64,000 nt of DNA from Methanothrix soehngenii GP6 (GTDB taxonomy: Archaea; Halobacteriota; Methanosarcinia; Methanotrichales; Methanotrichaceae). The stretch spans positions 806,001-870,000 of the forward strand of contig NC_015416.1 of the NCBI RefSeq assembly GCF_000204415.1, given 5' to 3'. Positions 1 through 8,682 of the stretch are shown piece by piece. Position 1 is the first letter of the stretch. Each line of letters starts with the position of its first letter. The notes under the pieces were generated by a model. That model was not told the DNA's origin, did no database searches, and saw nothing but the letters and a program-made list of their open reading frames with translations. The position numbers and the translations under genes are program-made.

Positions 1-213
1 GATAGGGAGCGAGTGCCGCGTCAGTTCTCAATTCAGGGCAAGATCTTCGAGGTTAGGGTCAAGACGTCATATGTTGATGGAAAGATAATAAGCATAAAGC
101 CTGAGTACGAGGATCTGAAAAAGATGGCTGAATGCCTGAACATTCCTTTGAACCATGTGACGGAAGCCGTCAAGAGGGAACTGCCCGGGCTGGCTCGCCT
201 TGATGATGCCTAA
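1..213 (+). CDS. larC: LarC-type nickel insertion protein, C-terminal end (partial)
   Basis: The frame is open from base 1 and ends at 213, so only the last 70 codons are inside the window. The tail reads RVKTSYVDGKIISIKPEYED and then a short helix, which matches the C-terminal domain of LarC (DUF111), the enzyme that inserts nickel into the pyridinium bisthiocarboxylate mononucleotide pincer cofactor. The GTG at 13 is internal to the frame and is not taken as a start. The gene converges on the minus-strand binding-protein genes that follow. Family assignment is by recognition of the tail only; the catalytic region is not visible. Confidence 0.75.
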   Translation, partial: DRERVPRQFSIQGKIFEVRVKTSYVDGKIISIKPEYEDLKKMAECLNIPLNHVTEAVKRELPGLARLDDA

Positions 214-312
214 GGGTGGACCTTGGGCCGAATGCACTAAATATTTTTCCAGCAGGCCTTGGCGATGACCATCGCCTCGATCGGGTACTCAAGACGCTTT
301 GCCCAGTTGTAA

Positions 313-2043
313 CCTAACCTCCCGAAAAGTTCAGGCGCACAGGTTTAGCGCCTGAAGTATTTCCCTCTGTTTTTTTGTCATTTCGGTGACTAATATCTGT
401 CCGTCCGCCAAAGTGATTTTTCTCAATTTCTCCAATTGCAGAAGCAAGAGTTCAACAGAATACTTATCCAGTAGCTTCGCTTCTCTCATCATATTGATCA
501 ACCTCGTCCTAATGATTAGACTCAGGAAAGCGACGAAGATGAAGCCTCTTGTTGTCTTTTCACTATGAGTATTCAGCGGAAGGATATCGATTTCGTTCTT
601 CAGAGCCTTAAAGCTTTTTTCGATTTCATCGCGCTCCCGATAAAGAGAAAGACAATTTAGCCAGTCGAAGTCCCCTGAGTAGAACAGGATATACTTACCC
701 ATTTTATTCATTCTTTGAGTCACAGCATTCTGTTTAATCGAAACATCAAAGCGATTATCTACCACATTCCATTCAAAGAAGTTTCCGAATCCTCGCGCTT
801 TCTCTTTAAAAGCCACTTGAGGACTGCTATTCTTCTTCAAGCGAACCTTGAGCAGCTCTTCTCGAATATCGTACAACCTGCTAAGAAGGGTCTGCTTCTC
901 GTTTTGCTCCAATTTAGGATCATAATACACGTACCCGCGGACTTCCATATTATCAATATTATATGTCATTGGCTTAGCAAAAATTGGCTCGTTGTTAAAC
1001 TTATGCAGGTATTTTACGTCATCGATGTCCTTTTGCGCTTCGGTCATTAGTTGCTTCAGATCATTCAACTGCAACTTAGCAGCCATGACAAACGAAATTT
1101 TATTGTCCAACAACTCACAGAGATTGCCCAAGCTAAAGAATCCCCGATCCATCACAGCAACATAGTTTTGGACTCCGTGAGCCTTAATCTTTTTCAAAGT
1201 GCCGGAAAGCGTACTGACATCAGAAATGCTTCCAGGGAAGATGTCATACATCACAGGGATTCCTTTGTCCTTATCCATAATCAAGGACATATTAATTTGC
1301 GGAAGATCCACTCCATCGCGATTATATCCGTACTCAAGAAGGTTGATAAGTTGAGAGTAACTTGATAGGCTTGTAATATCGTAAATGAGAGTGCTTTTGG
1401 TGCTGGTTCCTTCAATCAGTTGGGACATAAAGCGGTCAGGGATATTGCTTTCACCCACCCGGCAGAGAAGTTCACTTACTCGCTGGCTGGCAAGGTCGAT
1501 TTGAGGAGATTCAAGAGCAAGAGCGGTCCCTTCGAACCATGAATCGACGTTCTTCATTGCCGTAGGTCTTATGATTCGGTTGAATACCAATGCGCGAATC
1601 ATGGACGCCTCGGTTGAGGGTAATAGGTTCTCTAGATAGCGATCTAAGTTAAGTTCTTCCATTATTGACTGGTGCACAAGTATAGAACCATAATCAAAAG
1701 ATGACTTGACTTCTGCAGTTTTCTTCTTTGTCTTCTCTTTGATCTCAGATGGAGCGGAACGCATCCGGACCGGCTGGCCATCGACGTTTCTGCCTAAATA
1801 TTTTGATCTATGTCTGATCTGCTTCTTCTCCTTATCATAATAGGGTGTTTCTTCATACCAATATTCGATACCATTTTTCACTTTGATTCTTCTAGTGGGT
1901 TTCATTATGTGCCCCAATATAAGTAGGCGCATAAAGTATAAATACCTTTCGCCACGCAAGGCTAATATGAGTTATTTCTCAAAATAGAGGCTTCATAATT
2001 GATATTGATCGGTTTATGCTCCTATTTGATCCGGGAGGTTAGG
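313..2043 (-). mobile_element. IS1634-like insertion sequence, apparently complete
   Basis: Ends are imperfect inverted repeats beginning CCTAACCTCCCG at 313-324 and its complement at 2032-2043. They are flanked by a 6-bp target duplication TTGTAA at 307-312 and 2044-2049. Removing the element and one duplication rejoins the C-terminal coding frame of the interrupted binding protein, apart from its own nonsense codon. One long transposase gene fills the element. A second, diverged member of the same type is at 36478, also with a 6-bp duplication. Confidence 0.92.
331..1905 (-). CDS. IS1634-type transposase (DDE)
   Basis: About 524 residues from the ATG at 1905; an upstream in-frame start at 1959 would add 18 residues that look non-conserved. 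The catalytic acidic residues are visible in the contexts YDITS (D194 counted from the longer start), VMDRGFF (D271) and the RDEIEKSFKALK segment near residue 445, which gives the YREK-like signature of IS4/IS1634 transposases. Length is normal for IS1634 and there are no frameshifts, so the enzyme is probably active. Confidence 0.9.
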   Translation of the reverse strand: MKPTRRIKVKNGIEYWYEETPYYDKEKKQIRHRSKYLGRNVDGQPVRMRSAPSEIKEKTKKKTAEVKSSFDYGSILVHQSIMEELNLDRYLENLLPSTEASMIRALVFNRIIRPTAMKNVDSWFEGTALALESPQIDLASQRVSELLCRVGESNIPDRFMSQLIEGTSTKSTLIYDITSLSSYSQLINLLEYGYNRDGVDLPQINMSLIMDKDKGIPVMYDIFPGSISDVSTLSGTLKKIKAHGVQNYVAVMDRGFFSLGNLCELLDNKISFVMAAKLQLNDLKQLMTEAQKDIDDVKYLHKFNNEPIFAKPMTYNIDNMEVRGYVYYDPKLEQNEKQTLLSRLYDIREELLKVRLKKNSSPQVAFKEKARGFGNFFEWNVVDNRFDVSIKQNAVTQRMNKMGKYILFYSGDFDWLNCLSLYRERDEIEKSFKALKNEIDILPLNTHSEKTTRGFIFVAFLSLIIRTRLINMMREAKLLDKYSVELLLLQLEKLRKITLADGQILVTEMTKKQREILQALNLCA

Positions 2044-3048
2044 TTGTAAGGAATCTAGGGCAGAGCATAGACCCGTCCATTTTTCATCGCTGAAAGCTCC
2101 TGTAGATTCTGGTAGTAGGGAGCGGTGTACAGCTCGCTTGCCGGGTGATAGCCCTGTGCCGTCGGGAGGACAATGACATCCGGGTCCATTGTCAGAATTT
2201 GCCCCGTGGCGACTACAACGAAGGCACCTGTCCCCTCGTATGCGTTCTTGGCATTTGCTGTATCCTCGATGAAGTACGACTCGATGGTATCGAGGCCCCA
2301 GGCCATGCCAGCACCTCCTCCTTCCCTTGCTCTAGGCGAGAGCCCCAGCTGCATCATACGAACCTTTTCCTCCACTGGGACATCTTTGGTACGACTGCGT
2401 ATCTCATCGATTTGCGATTCCAGGTAAGAGGCGATATCATCAGCATCCTTCTCTCGAGAAAAGACCTCACCCACCAGCCGGATCTCATCTCCGATGCGAT
2501 CCACAATTGGCTGCTCCTGAAATAGCGGGCCGACCAGTATTACCAGCGGAATTCCGAGCGATTGAATCGATGCAATGGTCTTCTCGATCTTCTCATCAGA
2601 TCCTGCAGAAAACGCCCGTGACCCCCCGGAGGAAAACTACATCTGCTTACAGGGAGGCAAGCGTCTCGTAGTTGACAGCAGTTGCGCCTTAGACCAAAAC
2701 CGGGAGTTTGGCTAACTCCGGCATGAGGTATTTAACAGGATTCATGCCGTTCTTGAATTCGTAGCTGCTGCCGTCTACCGTCTCGAAGGAATAATCGTAG
2801 TCGTTCTTGCAGCAGGGAGCGCCCAGAGCTACAATCTTGTCCTGTATCCCCAGCCGATACATGATGCCCTCGACAAAACCATCATCGATGGCGACTACTC
2901 GCTCGATATTCGATGGAACTTCGACACTCAGTCCAAGCATATCGGTTACGGTTTTGTGCTCTTCTGCCGAGATGGGCACCGCCAATGAAAAGCCCATTGT
3001 CACCAGAAGAAGCAAAAAAAATTGTGTCTTTCTGTTCTTGATCATCAT

Positions 3049-4230
3049 TCAATCCTCCGTCGTCCAGTCCATCCACTGGGCCGATCGCAGCTTTTCAGCC
3101 GTCTCCCGGTCAACTCCGTAGACATTCTTGTAGAAGTCCAGCAGCCACTGGGCCAGGTCTATGTCCTGGAATTGGTCCGGATAGGCAGCCTTGGCTATGA
3201 CCATCACGTCGATAGGATACTCCAACCGCTTGGCGCAGTTGCACGGAGACCAGGGGAGAGCGGTCACGTTCCTGTCCTTTACCGCCCTCATCTCCTGCAG
3301 GTTCTGGTAGTACGGAGCCTCGTAGAGCTCTCGCGGCGGATGATATCCAGATGCTGTGCAGAGCACGATGGCATCAGGATCCAGGGCCAAAAGCTGCTCG
3401 GCGTTAAGGGTCTTGAAGTAACCGGGGTCATGGTAGGCATTTTCAGCGTGAACCAGATTTTCAATGAAATAGGACTCTATAGTATCCAGGCCGAAGACCT
3501 GTCCTGCACCGCCCTCTTTCCGGGCAGAGGGAGACAGCCCCAGGATGAGTACTTTTGGCTTTTGCTCTTCTGAGACATCTTCAGTCCTCTGACTTACCAG
3601 ATCCACCTGGACCTCCAGGTATTCTGCCAGCTCATCTGCCTCCGCCTCCTTGCCAAAAACGCTGCCGATGATTCTGATTTCGTCGGATATGGTAGAAATA
3701 TCCTTGTTTTGCTCCTCATTGAAGTTGTGAGCGTATAGCACCACCAGAGGTATTCGCAGTGCTTCGAAGCTGGATATGGTCTTTTGGGCGGTCTCATCGT
3801 TGTACCTTAAGGAGCAGTCGCCGGCTCTCAGGATAACAACATCCGGTTCCAGCTCGGCGATGGCCTCGAAGTTGGGCGCCGCGTCGCCATTGGCCACAAT
3901 TGGAAGCTCTCTTAAATGGGGATAGAGGAGGCTGACCGGATTTGCTCCATCCTGGTAGATGATGGGCTCGCCTTTTACGCTCTCGTAGGTGTAATTCCAG
4001 ATTTTGGGAAGACAGGTGGAGCCAATGCCCACAATCTTATCCTCCTCTCCCAGGACCAACATCGTTCCTTCAATCAGGCCGTCGCTGATGGTCACTACAC
4101 GATCGATATCGGCCGGGACGTCTACTGCCACGCCACGGCTGTCTGTTACCTCTCTTGTTTCTTCCGCGGCCCCCTGTAAACAGAGGACAATCATCAAGAG
4201 GGCTAAAGCCCAAAACTTATGCTTGCTCAA
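3049..4230 (-). CDS. Metal-complex ABC transporter substrate-binding protein (FepB/BtuF-like)
   Basis: 393 residues with an N-terminal signal segment (hydrophobic residues 6-20, ending near AAEE), then the two lobes of the TroA/BtuF fold, with RGVAVDVPADIDRVV at the start and PDVVIL and DPDAIVL lobe strands. It should sit outside the membrane and hand a metal chelate to the FecCD permease encoded at 8679-9761. Four cysteines are shared with the paralog at 5136: C73 (STCLPK), C139 (RAGDC), and C330 and C332 (SPCNC). Cys-rich binding proteins of this kind are unusual outside the cell and could ligate metal. The start of the next gene abuts its stop. Substrate unknown. Confidence 0.85.
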   Translation of the reverse strand: MSKHKFWALALLMIVLCLQGAAEETREVTDSRGVAVDVPADIDRVVTISDGLIEGTMLVLGEEDKIVGIGSTCLPKIWNYTYESVKGEPIIYQDGANPVSLLYPHLRELPIVANGDAAPNFEAIAELEPDVVILRAGDCSLRYNDETAQKTISSFEALRIPLVVLYAHNFNEEQNKDISTISDEIRIIGSVFGKEAEADELAEYLEVQVDLVSQRTEDVSEEQKPKVLILGLSPSARKEGGAGQVFGLDTIESYFIENLVHAENAYHDPGYFKTLNAEQLLALDPDAIVLCTASGYHPPRELYEAPYYQNLQEMRAVKDRNVTALPWSPCNCAKRLEYPIDVMVIAKAAYPDQFQDIDLAQWLLDFYKNVYGVDRETAEKLRSAQWMDWTTED

Positions 4231-4257
4231 TTTATCACCACCAAAGATTGGATTCAG

Positions 4258-5097
4258 CTAATTCTTCTCCCACCAGAGCATCATATTGGTCGCACGATAT
4301 GGCAAAATCCACTGGCCATTGCGCTCTTCTAGAATCTGTGGAAGAACATCTTTTAGCACTGATCGTTGAGTCGAGGATAGAGCATTGAACTTTCCAGCGA
4401 AGTAATCTGCAGCCCCGTCCAGGGAGGTGAAGCGGTGGAGCATCTCAAAGCGGAAGACCCGGATATTGGGATAGATGCCCATCTGGTAAAGCACATTGAA
4501 GATTATGTCGCTTTTAGGCATGGTTTGATAGTCGCTCTTTCCAAATAGTGCAGCGCTGAGCTTTCTGTAATCTGCATCCCAGGAAGGCTCTCCCGCAAAC
4601 CACATCAGACAAATGTACCTCGACGAGGCCTCAATCATCTTTGAAACGGCCTCTCGAAGATCCAGAAATCCCAGGGAGAAAGATGCCACGACCAGCTCGT
4701 ATTTCATTAACAGATCAGTCGGGATTTCAACATCTTCCCACCGTTTCTGAATGCAATCGATGTTTTCGATCTTATGCCTCTTGAGATCATCGTTCAATAC
4801 CTCTAGCATCTGTGCTGACGGCTCTACCGCTGTAACCCTGGAAGCAATCCTGGAGAACGGTATAGCAAGCCTTCCAGTGCCTGCTCCGATGTCTAGAACT
4901 GCAAACGGAGAAGATAGAGCCATGATGTCCCTGAATGGCGCGATCGACTGCAGATCCTCCTCCTCAAGCATCCGGCCGTAATTGCTGGCCTCATGCTTAT
5001 TGCTCCAGTTGTCCACACAGTCCCTTCCTCTACCCGATTCTATGGACTTGGCCATTCTCTCTTTCCATACTTCATTCCAATCCAATGATGTAATCAT
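4258..5097 (-). CDS. Class I SAM-dependent methyltransferase
   Basis: 279 residues. Motif I is AVLDIGAGTGRLAIPF, followed by VTAVEPS, typical of the class I Rossmann fold. The ATG at 5097 is chosen because a good ribosome site (GGGAGAGG) lies just upstream; the longer frame starting at 5160 would overlap the upstream gene by 25 bases. It sits between two binding-protein genes in one operon-like run, so its substrate may be the ligand those proteins handle, or a precursor. No domain fixes the substrate. Confidence 0.82.
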   Translation of the reverse strand: MITSLDWNEVWKERMAKSIESGRGRDCVDNWSNKHEASNYGRMLEEEDLQSIAPFRDIMALSSPFAVLDIGAGTGRLAIPFSRIASRVTAVEPSAQMLEVLNDDLKRHKIENIDCIQKRWEDVEIPTDLLMKYELVVASFSLGFLDLREAVSKMIEASSRYICLMWFAGEPSWDADYRKLSAALFGKSDYQTMPKSDIIFNVLYQMGIYPNIRVFRFEMLHRFTSLDGAADYFAGKFNALSSTQRSVLKDVLPQILEERNGQWILPYRATNMMLWWEKN

Positions 5098-5135
5098 ACA
5101 GCCCTCTCCCAGAACATTTGGTTCGAGACCTGGCT

Positions 5136-6317
5136 CTACTCCGCCGTCCAGTCCATCCATTGAGCGGAGCGCAGACCTTCAGCCGTCTCACGATCTACGC
5201 CGTAAACATTCTGATAGAACTCCAGCAGCCACTCTCCGAGATCGATGTCCTTAAAGCGATCAGGGTATGCGGCCTTGGCCATCACCATCACATCGATTGG
5301 ATACTCCAGCCGCTTATCGCAGTTGCAGGGCGACCAGGGGAGTGCCATAACCCTTTTGTTCTTAATCGCATCCAGCTCCTGTAGGTTCTGATAATAGGGC
5401 GCTTCATAAATCTCTCTCGGGGGATGATAGCCAAAATCCGTGGGCAGCACAATTGCATCAGGATTAATGGCCAGCACACGCTCTGCATTCACTACCTCGG
5501 TCGAGACCTGCTCATGGAATGCGTTGCGAGCGTTTACGATATTTTCCAAGAAATATGATTCAATGGTGTTCAGTCCCCAAGCATCCCCAGCAGCACCCTT
5601 ACCTCTGGTTTGAGGCGATAGCCCAAACAAGAGCATGCTCGGCTTTTCGCTGTTCGGGATATCTCTTGTTCTCTCCCTTACTGTATCGACCTCGCTTTCA
5701 AGATATCTTGCAAGTTTATCTGCTTGGTCTTCCTTGCCGAATACCTGACCGACGATCCTAAGTTCTTCAGACAGCTTATCCAGGCTGGGCTTCTCGCAGG
5801 TGTTGGGACCATAGGTGACCACCAGGGGAATTCCAAGAGACTCTATGGAATCGATGGCCTTTTTCATGCCGTCTTTATCCTTCCAGAATGTGCAATCACC
5901 GGCCCTTACGATGATGACATCGGGTTTCAGGCCTGCAAGAACCTCGTAATTGGGGGCCACACCGCTTTTAGCAACCAGGGGCAGATCTTTGATCTTTGGA
6001 TTTAGATAATTGACAACATTCATCCCATCATGGTAGCTGAAGTTTCCGCCATTCACAGTAGGATAATCGATCTGCCAGACTTTAGGCAGACATTCGGACC
6101 CGAGGCCAACCAGCTTATCTTGCACACCCAAGACAGTCATCACTTCCTCCACCAATCCATCGCTGATGGTCACCACTCGATCGATCTCTGCAGGTACCTG
6201 AACTGATGCTCCCCTGCCATCTACAACAGTTCTCGTTTCCTCAGACGCTAATGCCGCTCCCAATATGAAACAAAAACATATTGAGGCGAGCTTACAAAGT
6301 TTCATATATTTTATCAT
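5136..6317 (-). CDS. Metal-complex ABC transporter substrate-binding protein (FepB/BtuF-like)
   Basis: 393 residues, closely related to the protein at 3049-4230. Signal peptide in the first 25 residues (ATG at 6317; a second ATG at 6305 is also possible). The same four cysteines appear: C76 (SECLPK), C142 (RAGDC), C331 and C333 (SPCNC). Shared stretches include LEYPIDVMVMAKAAYPD and EAPYYQNLQEL. Retention of these cysteines in tandem paralogs points to a structural or ligand-binding role. Predicted to feed the single FecCD/FecE transporter downstream; the cargo is not known. Confidence 0.85.
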   Translation of the reverse strand: MIKYMKLCKLASICFCFILGAALASEETRTVVDGRGASVQVPAEIDRVVTISDGLVEEVMTVLGVQDKLVGLGSECLPKVWQIDYPTVNGGNFSYHDGMNVVNYLNPKIKDLPLVAKSGVAPNYEVLAGLKPDVIIVRAGDCTFWKDKDGMKKAIDSIESLGIPLVVTYGPNTCEKPSLDKLSEELRIVGQVFGKEDQADKLARYLESEVDTVRERTRDIPNSEKPSMLLFGLSPQTRGKGAAGDAWGLNTIESYFLENIVNARNAFHEQVSTEVVNAERVLAINPDAIVLPTDFGYHPPREIYEAPYYQNLQELDAIKNKRVMALPWSPCNCDKRLEYPIDVMVMAKAAYPDRFKDIDLGEWLLEFYQNVYGVDRETAEGLRSAQWMDWTAE

Positions 6318-6495
6318 AGTGTCACCTGCGCTGTCTGCCGCTAGACTTCACATTCCTGAGCACCACATCCGTTGGAAGGACCGTCCTTGTTTTGCCGATA
6401 CGTCCTTTGCATTTCTGAAAAGTCGTATTCCTGGTCAGAGTCCCGCCACTCTGATGCCACAAAAAAATTTTTGCATTTCCACATTAAATTCACCA

Positions 6496-7827
6496 TCAAA
6501 ATCCCGTATCGTCAAGCCATTCCAGACACAAGCCCCTCTTTATCTCCTGAGCTGTCTCCTCATCTATGCCGTAAAGCTTCACGTGGTAGTCAATCAGCCA
6601 CTCTCCGACATTTACATCCTGGAACCTATCGGGATAGGTGAATTTGGCCTCGATCATCAGGCTGACGGGGAAATCCAGCCTCTCGGTCCTGCAGCCGATG
6701 AGTGGAAGTCCTGTGACCTTCCTTTCCTTGATGGCCCTGAGATCCTGCAGATCTTTGAAGCTCTCGTTGTTGTAAAGCTCATCAGGAGTGTGAACGCCCT
6801 GAGCTGTTGGCAGATATATGACATCAGGGTCAAGAGTCAATAGCTGCTCAGCAGACATAAGCTGTCGGCCCTCTCCTTTGAATTCATTCTTCGCATTGAC
6901 GATGTTTTCAATCAGAATAGGCTCAAGGATATTTTCCCCATCGACATAAGCGACACCACCCTTTCCCGCACTGTAACTGGATAGCTCCAGATAAAGGAAG
7001 CTCTTCTTCTCGTCTTCAGGAATATCTGCAGTCCGGCTCTTGATGAAATCCACCTGTTCTTTGAGAAGATTTATTATCTCTTCTGCTTTATCCTCTTTCT
7101 CAAATATTTTTCCGAGAAGCTCTACCTCAGTATAGACAGCTTCAGTCTCATCTCCATCGTATTTTGCGACTTGATTGAGGACGACAACCGGGACTCCCAG
7201 CGTTCTCATTGTCTCTATGCTCTTGAGATATGTCTCTCCGCTGTCCCTCCCCCACTGCCTGGTGCTTACAATGATGATATCCGGGTTAGTGCTGGCAATA
7301 GTTTCATAATTCTCCTTACCGATGGAGCCGCTGAACGGTATGGCTTCATCATCCAACATCTTTGGATACAGAATCCCTTCTATACACCACGGTGTGTTAT
7401 GGCTGTAGCTCTTACCGTTATAAGTAAAGCTTCTGGTGGTAGTTCCGCTTTTAGTGCAGCCCCCCTTCCCTACGATCTTCTCTGCATCTCCGAAGGCATA
7501 CATTGTTGTGGCAATAAGGCCGGTACTTATCTGAAATACCCTCTCGGGCGGCTTATAAATCGTGACCTCTGTGCCAGTGGCATCGATTATGATCCTGGGA
7601 TAATTCTCCTTGATATGGCGGATCTTGTCCAGCTCCTCTGTCGAAATTTCTCCTTTCTTGTAGGACTCTTCGGCTGCCTTCAACTCATCGTCTGAGACCT
7701 TATTGTCCCCGTCAGTGTCTCCTGGAACACTTGCGTGACTGGATACAGCGCCTTCAGATGCGCTTGCTACTGCAAGCAACAAGACCAGGCATGCTGCTCC
7801 TAGCATAAAACACAACTGTTTCGACAT
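6496..7827 (-). CDS. EF-hand-containing substrate-binding protein (FepB/BtuF-like)
   Basis: 443 residues. After a signal peptide (1-24) there is a 12-residue EF-hand loop at 37-48 (DTDGDNKVSDDE) with acidic or polar residues at positions 1, 3, 5, 9 and 12, then a helical linker and a TroA/BtuF-type binding domain from about residue 70. Cysteines occur in GKGGCTKSG, TPWCIEG and LIGCRTERL, only partly matching the paralogs. The gene is 9 bases upstream of the ATPase gene, so they were probably co-transcribed. The EF-hand suggests calcium-dependent stability or docking. Confidence 0.83.
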   Translation of the reverse strand: MSKQLCFMLGAACLVLLLAVASASEGAVSSHASVPGDTDGDNKVSDDELKAAEESYKKGEISTEELDKIRHIKENYPRIIIDATGTEVTIYKPPERVFQISTGLIATTMYAFGDAEKIVGKGGCTKSGTTTRSFTYNGKSYSHNTPWCIEGILYPKMLDDEAIPFSGSIGKENYETIASTNPDIIIVSTRQWGRDSGETYLKSIETMRTLGVPVVVLNQVAKYDGDETEAVYTEVELLGKIFEKEDKAEEIINLLKEQVDFIKSRTADIPEDEKKSFLYLELSSYSAGKGGVAYVDGENILEPILIENIVNAKNEFKGEGRQLMSAEQLLTLDPDVIYLPTAQGVHTPDELYNNESFKDLQDLRAIKERKVTGLPLIGCRTERLDFPVSLMIEAKFTYPDRFQDVNVGEWLIDYHVKLYGIDEETAQEIKRGLCLEWLDDTGF

Positions 7828-7836
7828 ATTAACACC

Positions 7837-8682
7837 TCAAACCTGCTGTCTGCTCATGCATTCTCTTGATTGGTCCCATCTCCCAAAGCCCTCCATCTCC
7901 TGTCGGAGCGCCACATCCCTTGGCAGCACCATCCTTATGCCGCCAATGCTCCTTACAGAGCATACATCCTGGTAGATCTCGTCCATTGTATCCTCAGTGA
8001 TGACGCTCTGTGATGTTCCCTCCTTCAGGATGCGGTTGTCCTTCATCACCACCACCTTGTCGCAGAACCAGCTAACATGGTTGGGGTCGTGGCTACAGGC
8101 CAGAATGGTCACTCCCCTCTCCGCAACCATTCGCATTATCCTCCAGATTCGGATCTGGTTACTGAAGTCCAGCGCAGATGTCGGCTCATCCAGGAACATG
8201 AGCGGCGTCTCCTGAGCGATGGCCCTGGCCATCAGTATCATCTGGCGCTGGCCTCCTGATAGCTGATTATAAGGATAGTCAGCCAGCTCTGTAAGACCCA
8301 GGAGATCCAGGGCCTCGGCCGCCTTCATCTTATCCTCCCGGCTGATGCCGAAGAATCCATTAAGCCGAGGCGTTCTGCCCATCAAGACCACCTCCCTGGC
8401 CAGATAGGGGAATGGAGGCTTGTGCTCCTGGGGCACATAGGCCACGATCTTGGCCATATCCTCGACCCTGAGGTCCTTGACGTCTTTACCGTCCATGCGG
8501 ATAGATCCGAGATGGGATTTCAAGAAGTTCAGGCAGCACTTGAAGAGCGTCGTCTTTCCGCAGCCATTGGGGCCAAATAGGCCGCATAGCTCGCCCTCGT
8601 TCACATCGAAGGACACGCCCTTGAGTATCGTGGTGTTTCCATAGTTGAAGTGAAGATCTTTGACCTCGAGCATTGGCGTCAT
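7837..8682 (-). CDS. ABC transporter ATP-binding protein, FecE/BtuD type
   Basis: 281 residues with all nucleotide-binding motifs: Walker A GPNGCGKTT (37-45), Q-loop Q85, signature LSGGQRQ (141-147), Walker B LMFLDEP (161-167) and switch histidine H198 in CSHDP. This is the cytoplasmic motor of an iron-chelate/cobalamin type importer. Its start overlaps the permease stop by four bases (ATGA), so translation is coupled. It is the only such ATPase in the window and is presumably shared by the several binding proteins. Confidence 0.93.
   Translation of the reverse strand: MTPMLEVKDLHFNYGNTTILKGVSFDVNEGELCGLFGPNGCGKTTLFKCCLNFLKSHLGSIRMDGKDVKDLRVEDMAKIVAYVPQEHKPPFPYLAREVVLMGRTPRLNGFFGISREDKMKAAEALDLLGLTELADYPYNQLSGGQRQMILMARAIAQETPLMFLDEPTSALDFSNQIRIWRIMRMVAERGVTILACSHDPNHVSWFCDKVVVMKDNRILKEGTSQSVITEDTMDEIYQDVCSVRSIGGIRMVLPRDVALRQEMEGFGRWDQSRECMSRQQV

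Larger units (their letters stand above)
237..3048 (-). pseudogene. FepB/BtuF-like substrate-binding protein, destroyed by an IS and other lesions
   Basis: Three pieces of one gene homologous to the intact neighbour at 3049-4230. The N-terminal piece (3048 to 2689) has a signal peptide and the motif GAPCCKND, then meets a stop; about 180 bases with a second stop and a frameshift follow; the middle piece (2504 to 2055) ends in VYALP. The next codon is TAG where the paralogs have Trp of ALPWSPCNC. The insertion sequence lies seven bases further, and the C-terminal remnant (NWAKRLEYPIEAMVIAKA) lies beyond it at 312 to 237. The start codon follows directly on the stop of the upstream paralog, so the genes were one operon. 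It cannot make a full protein. Confidence 0.9.
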
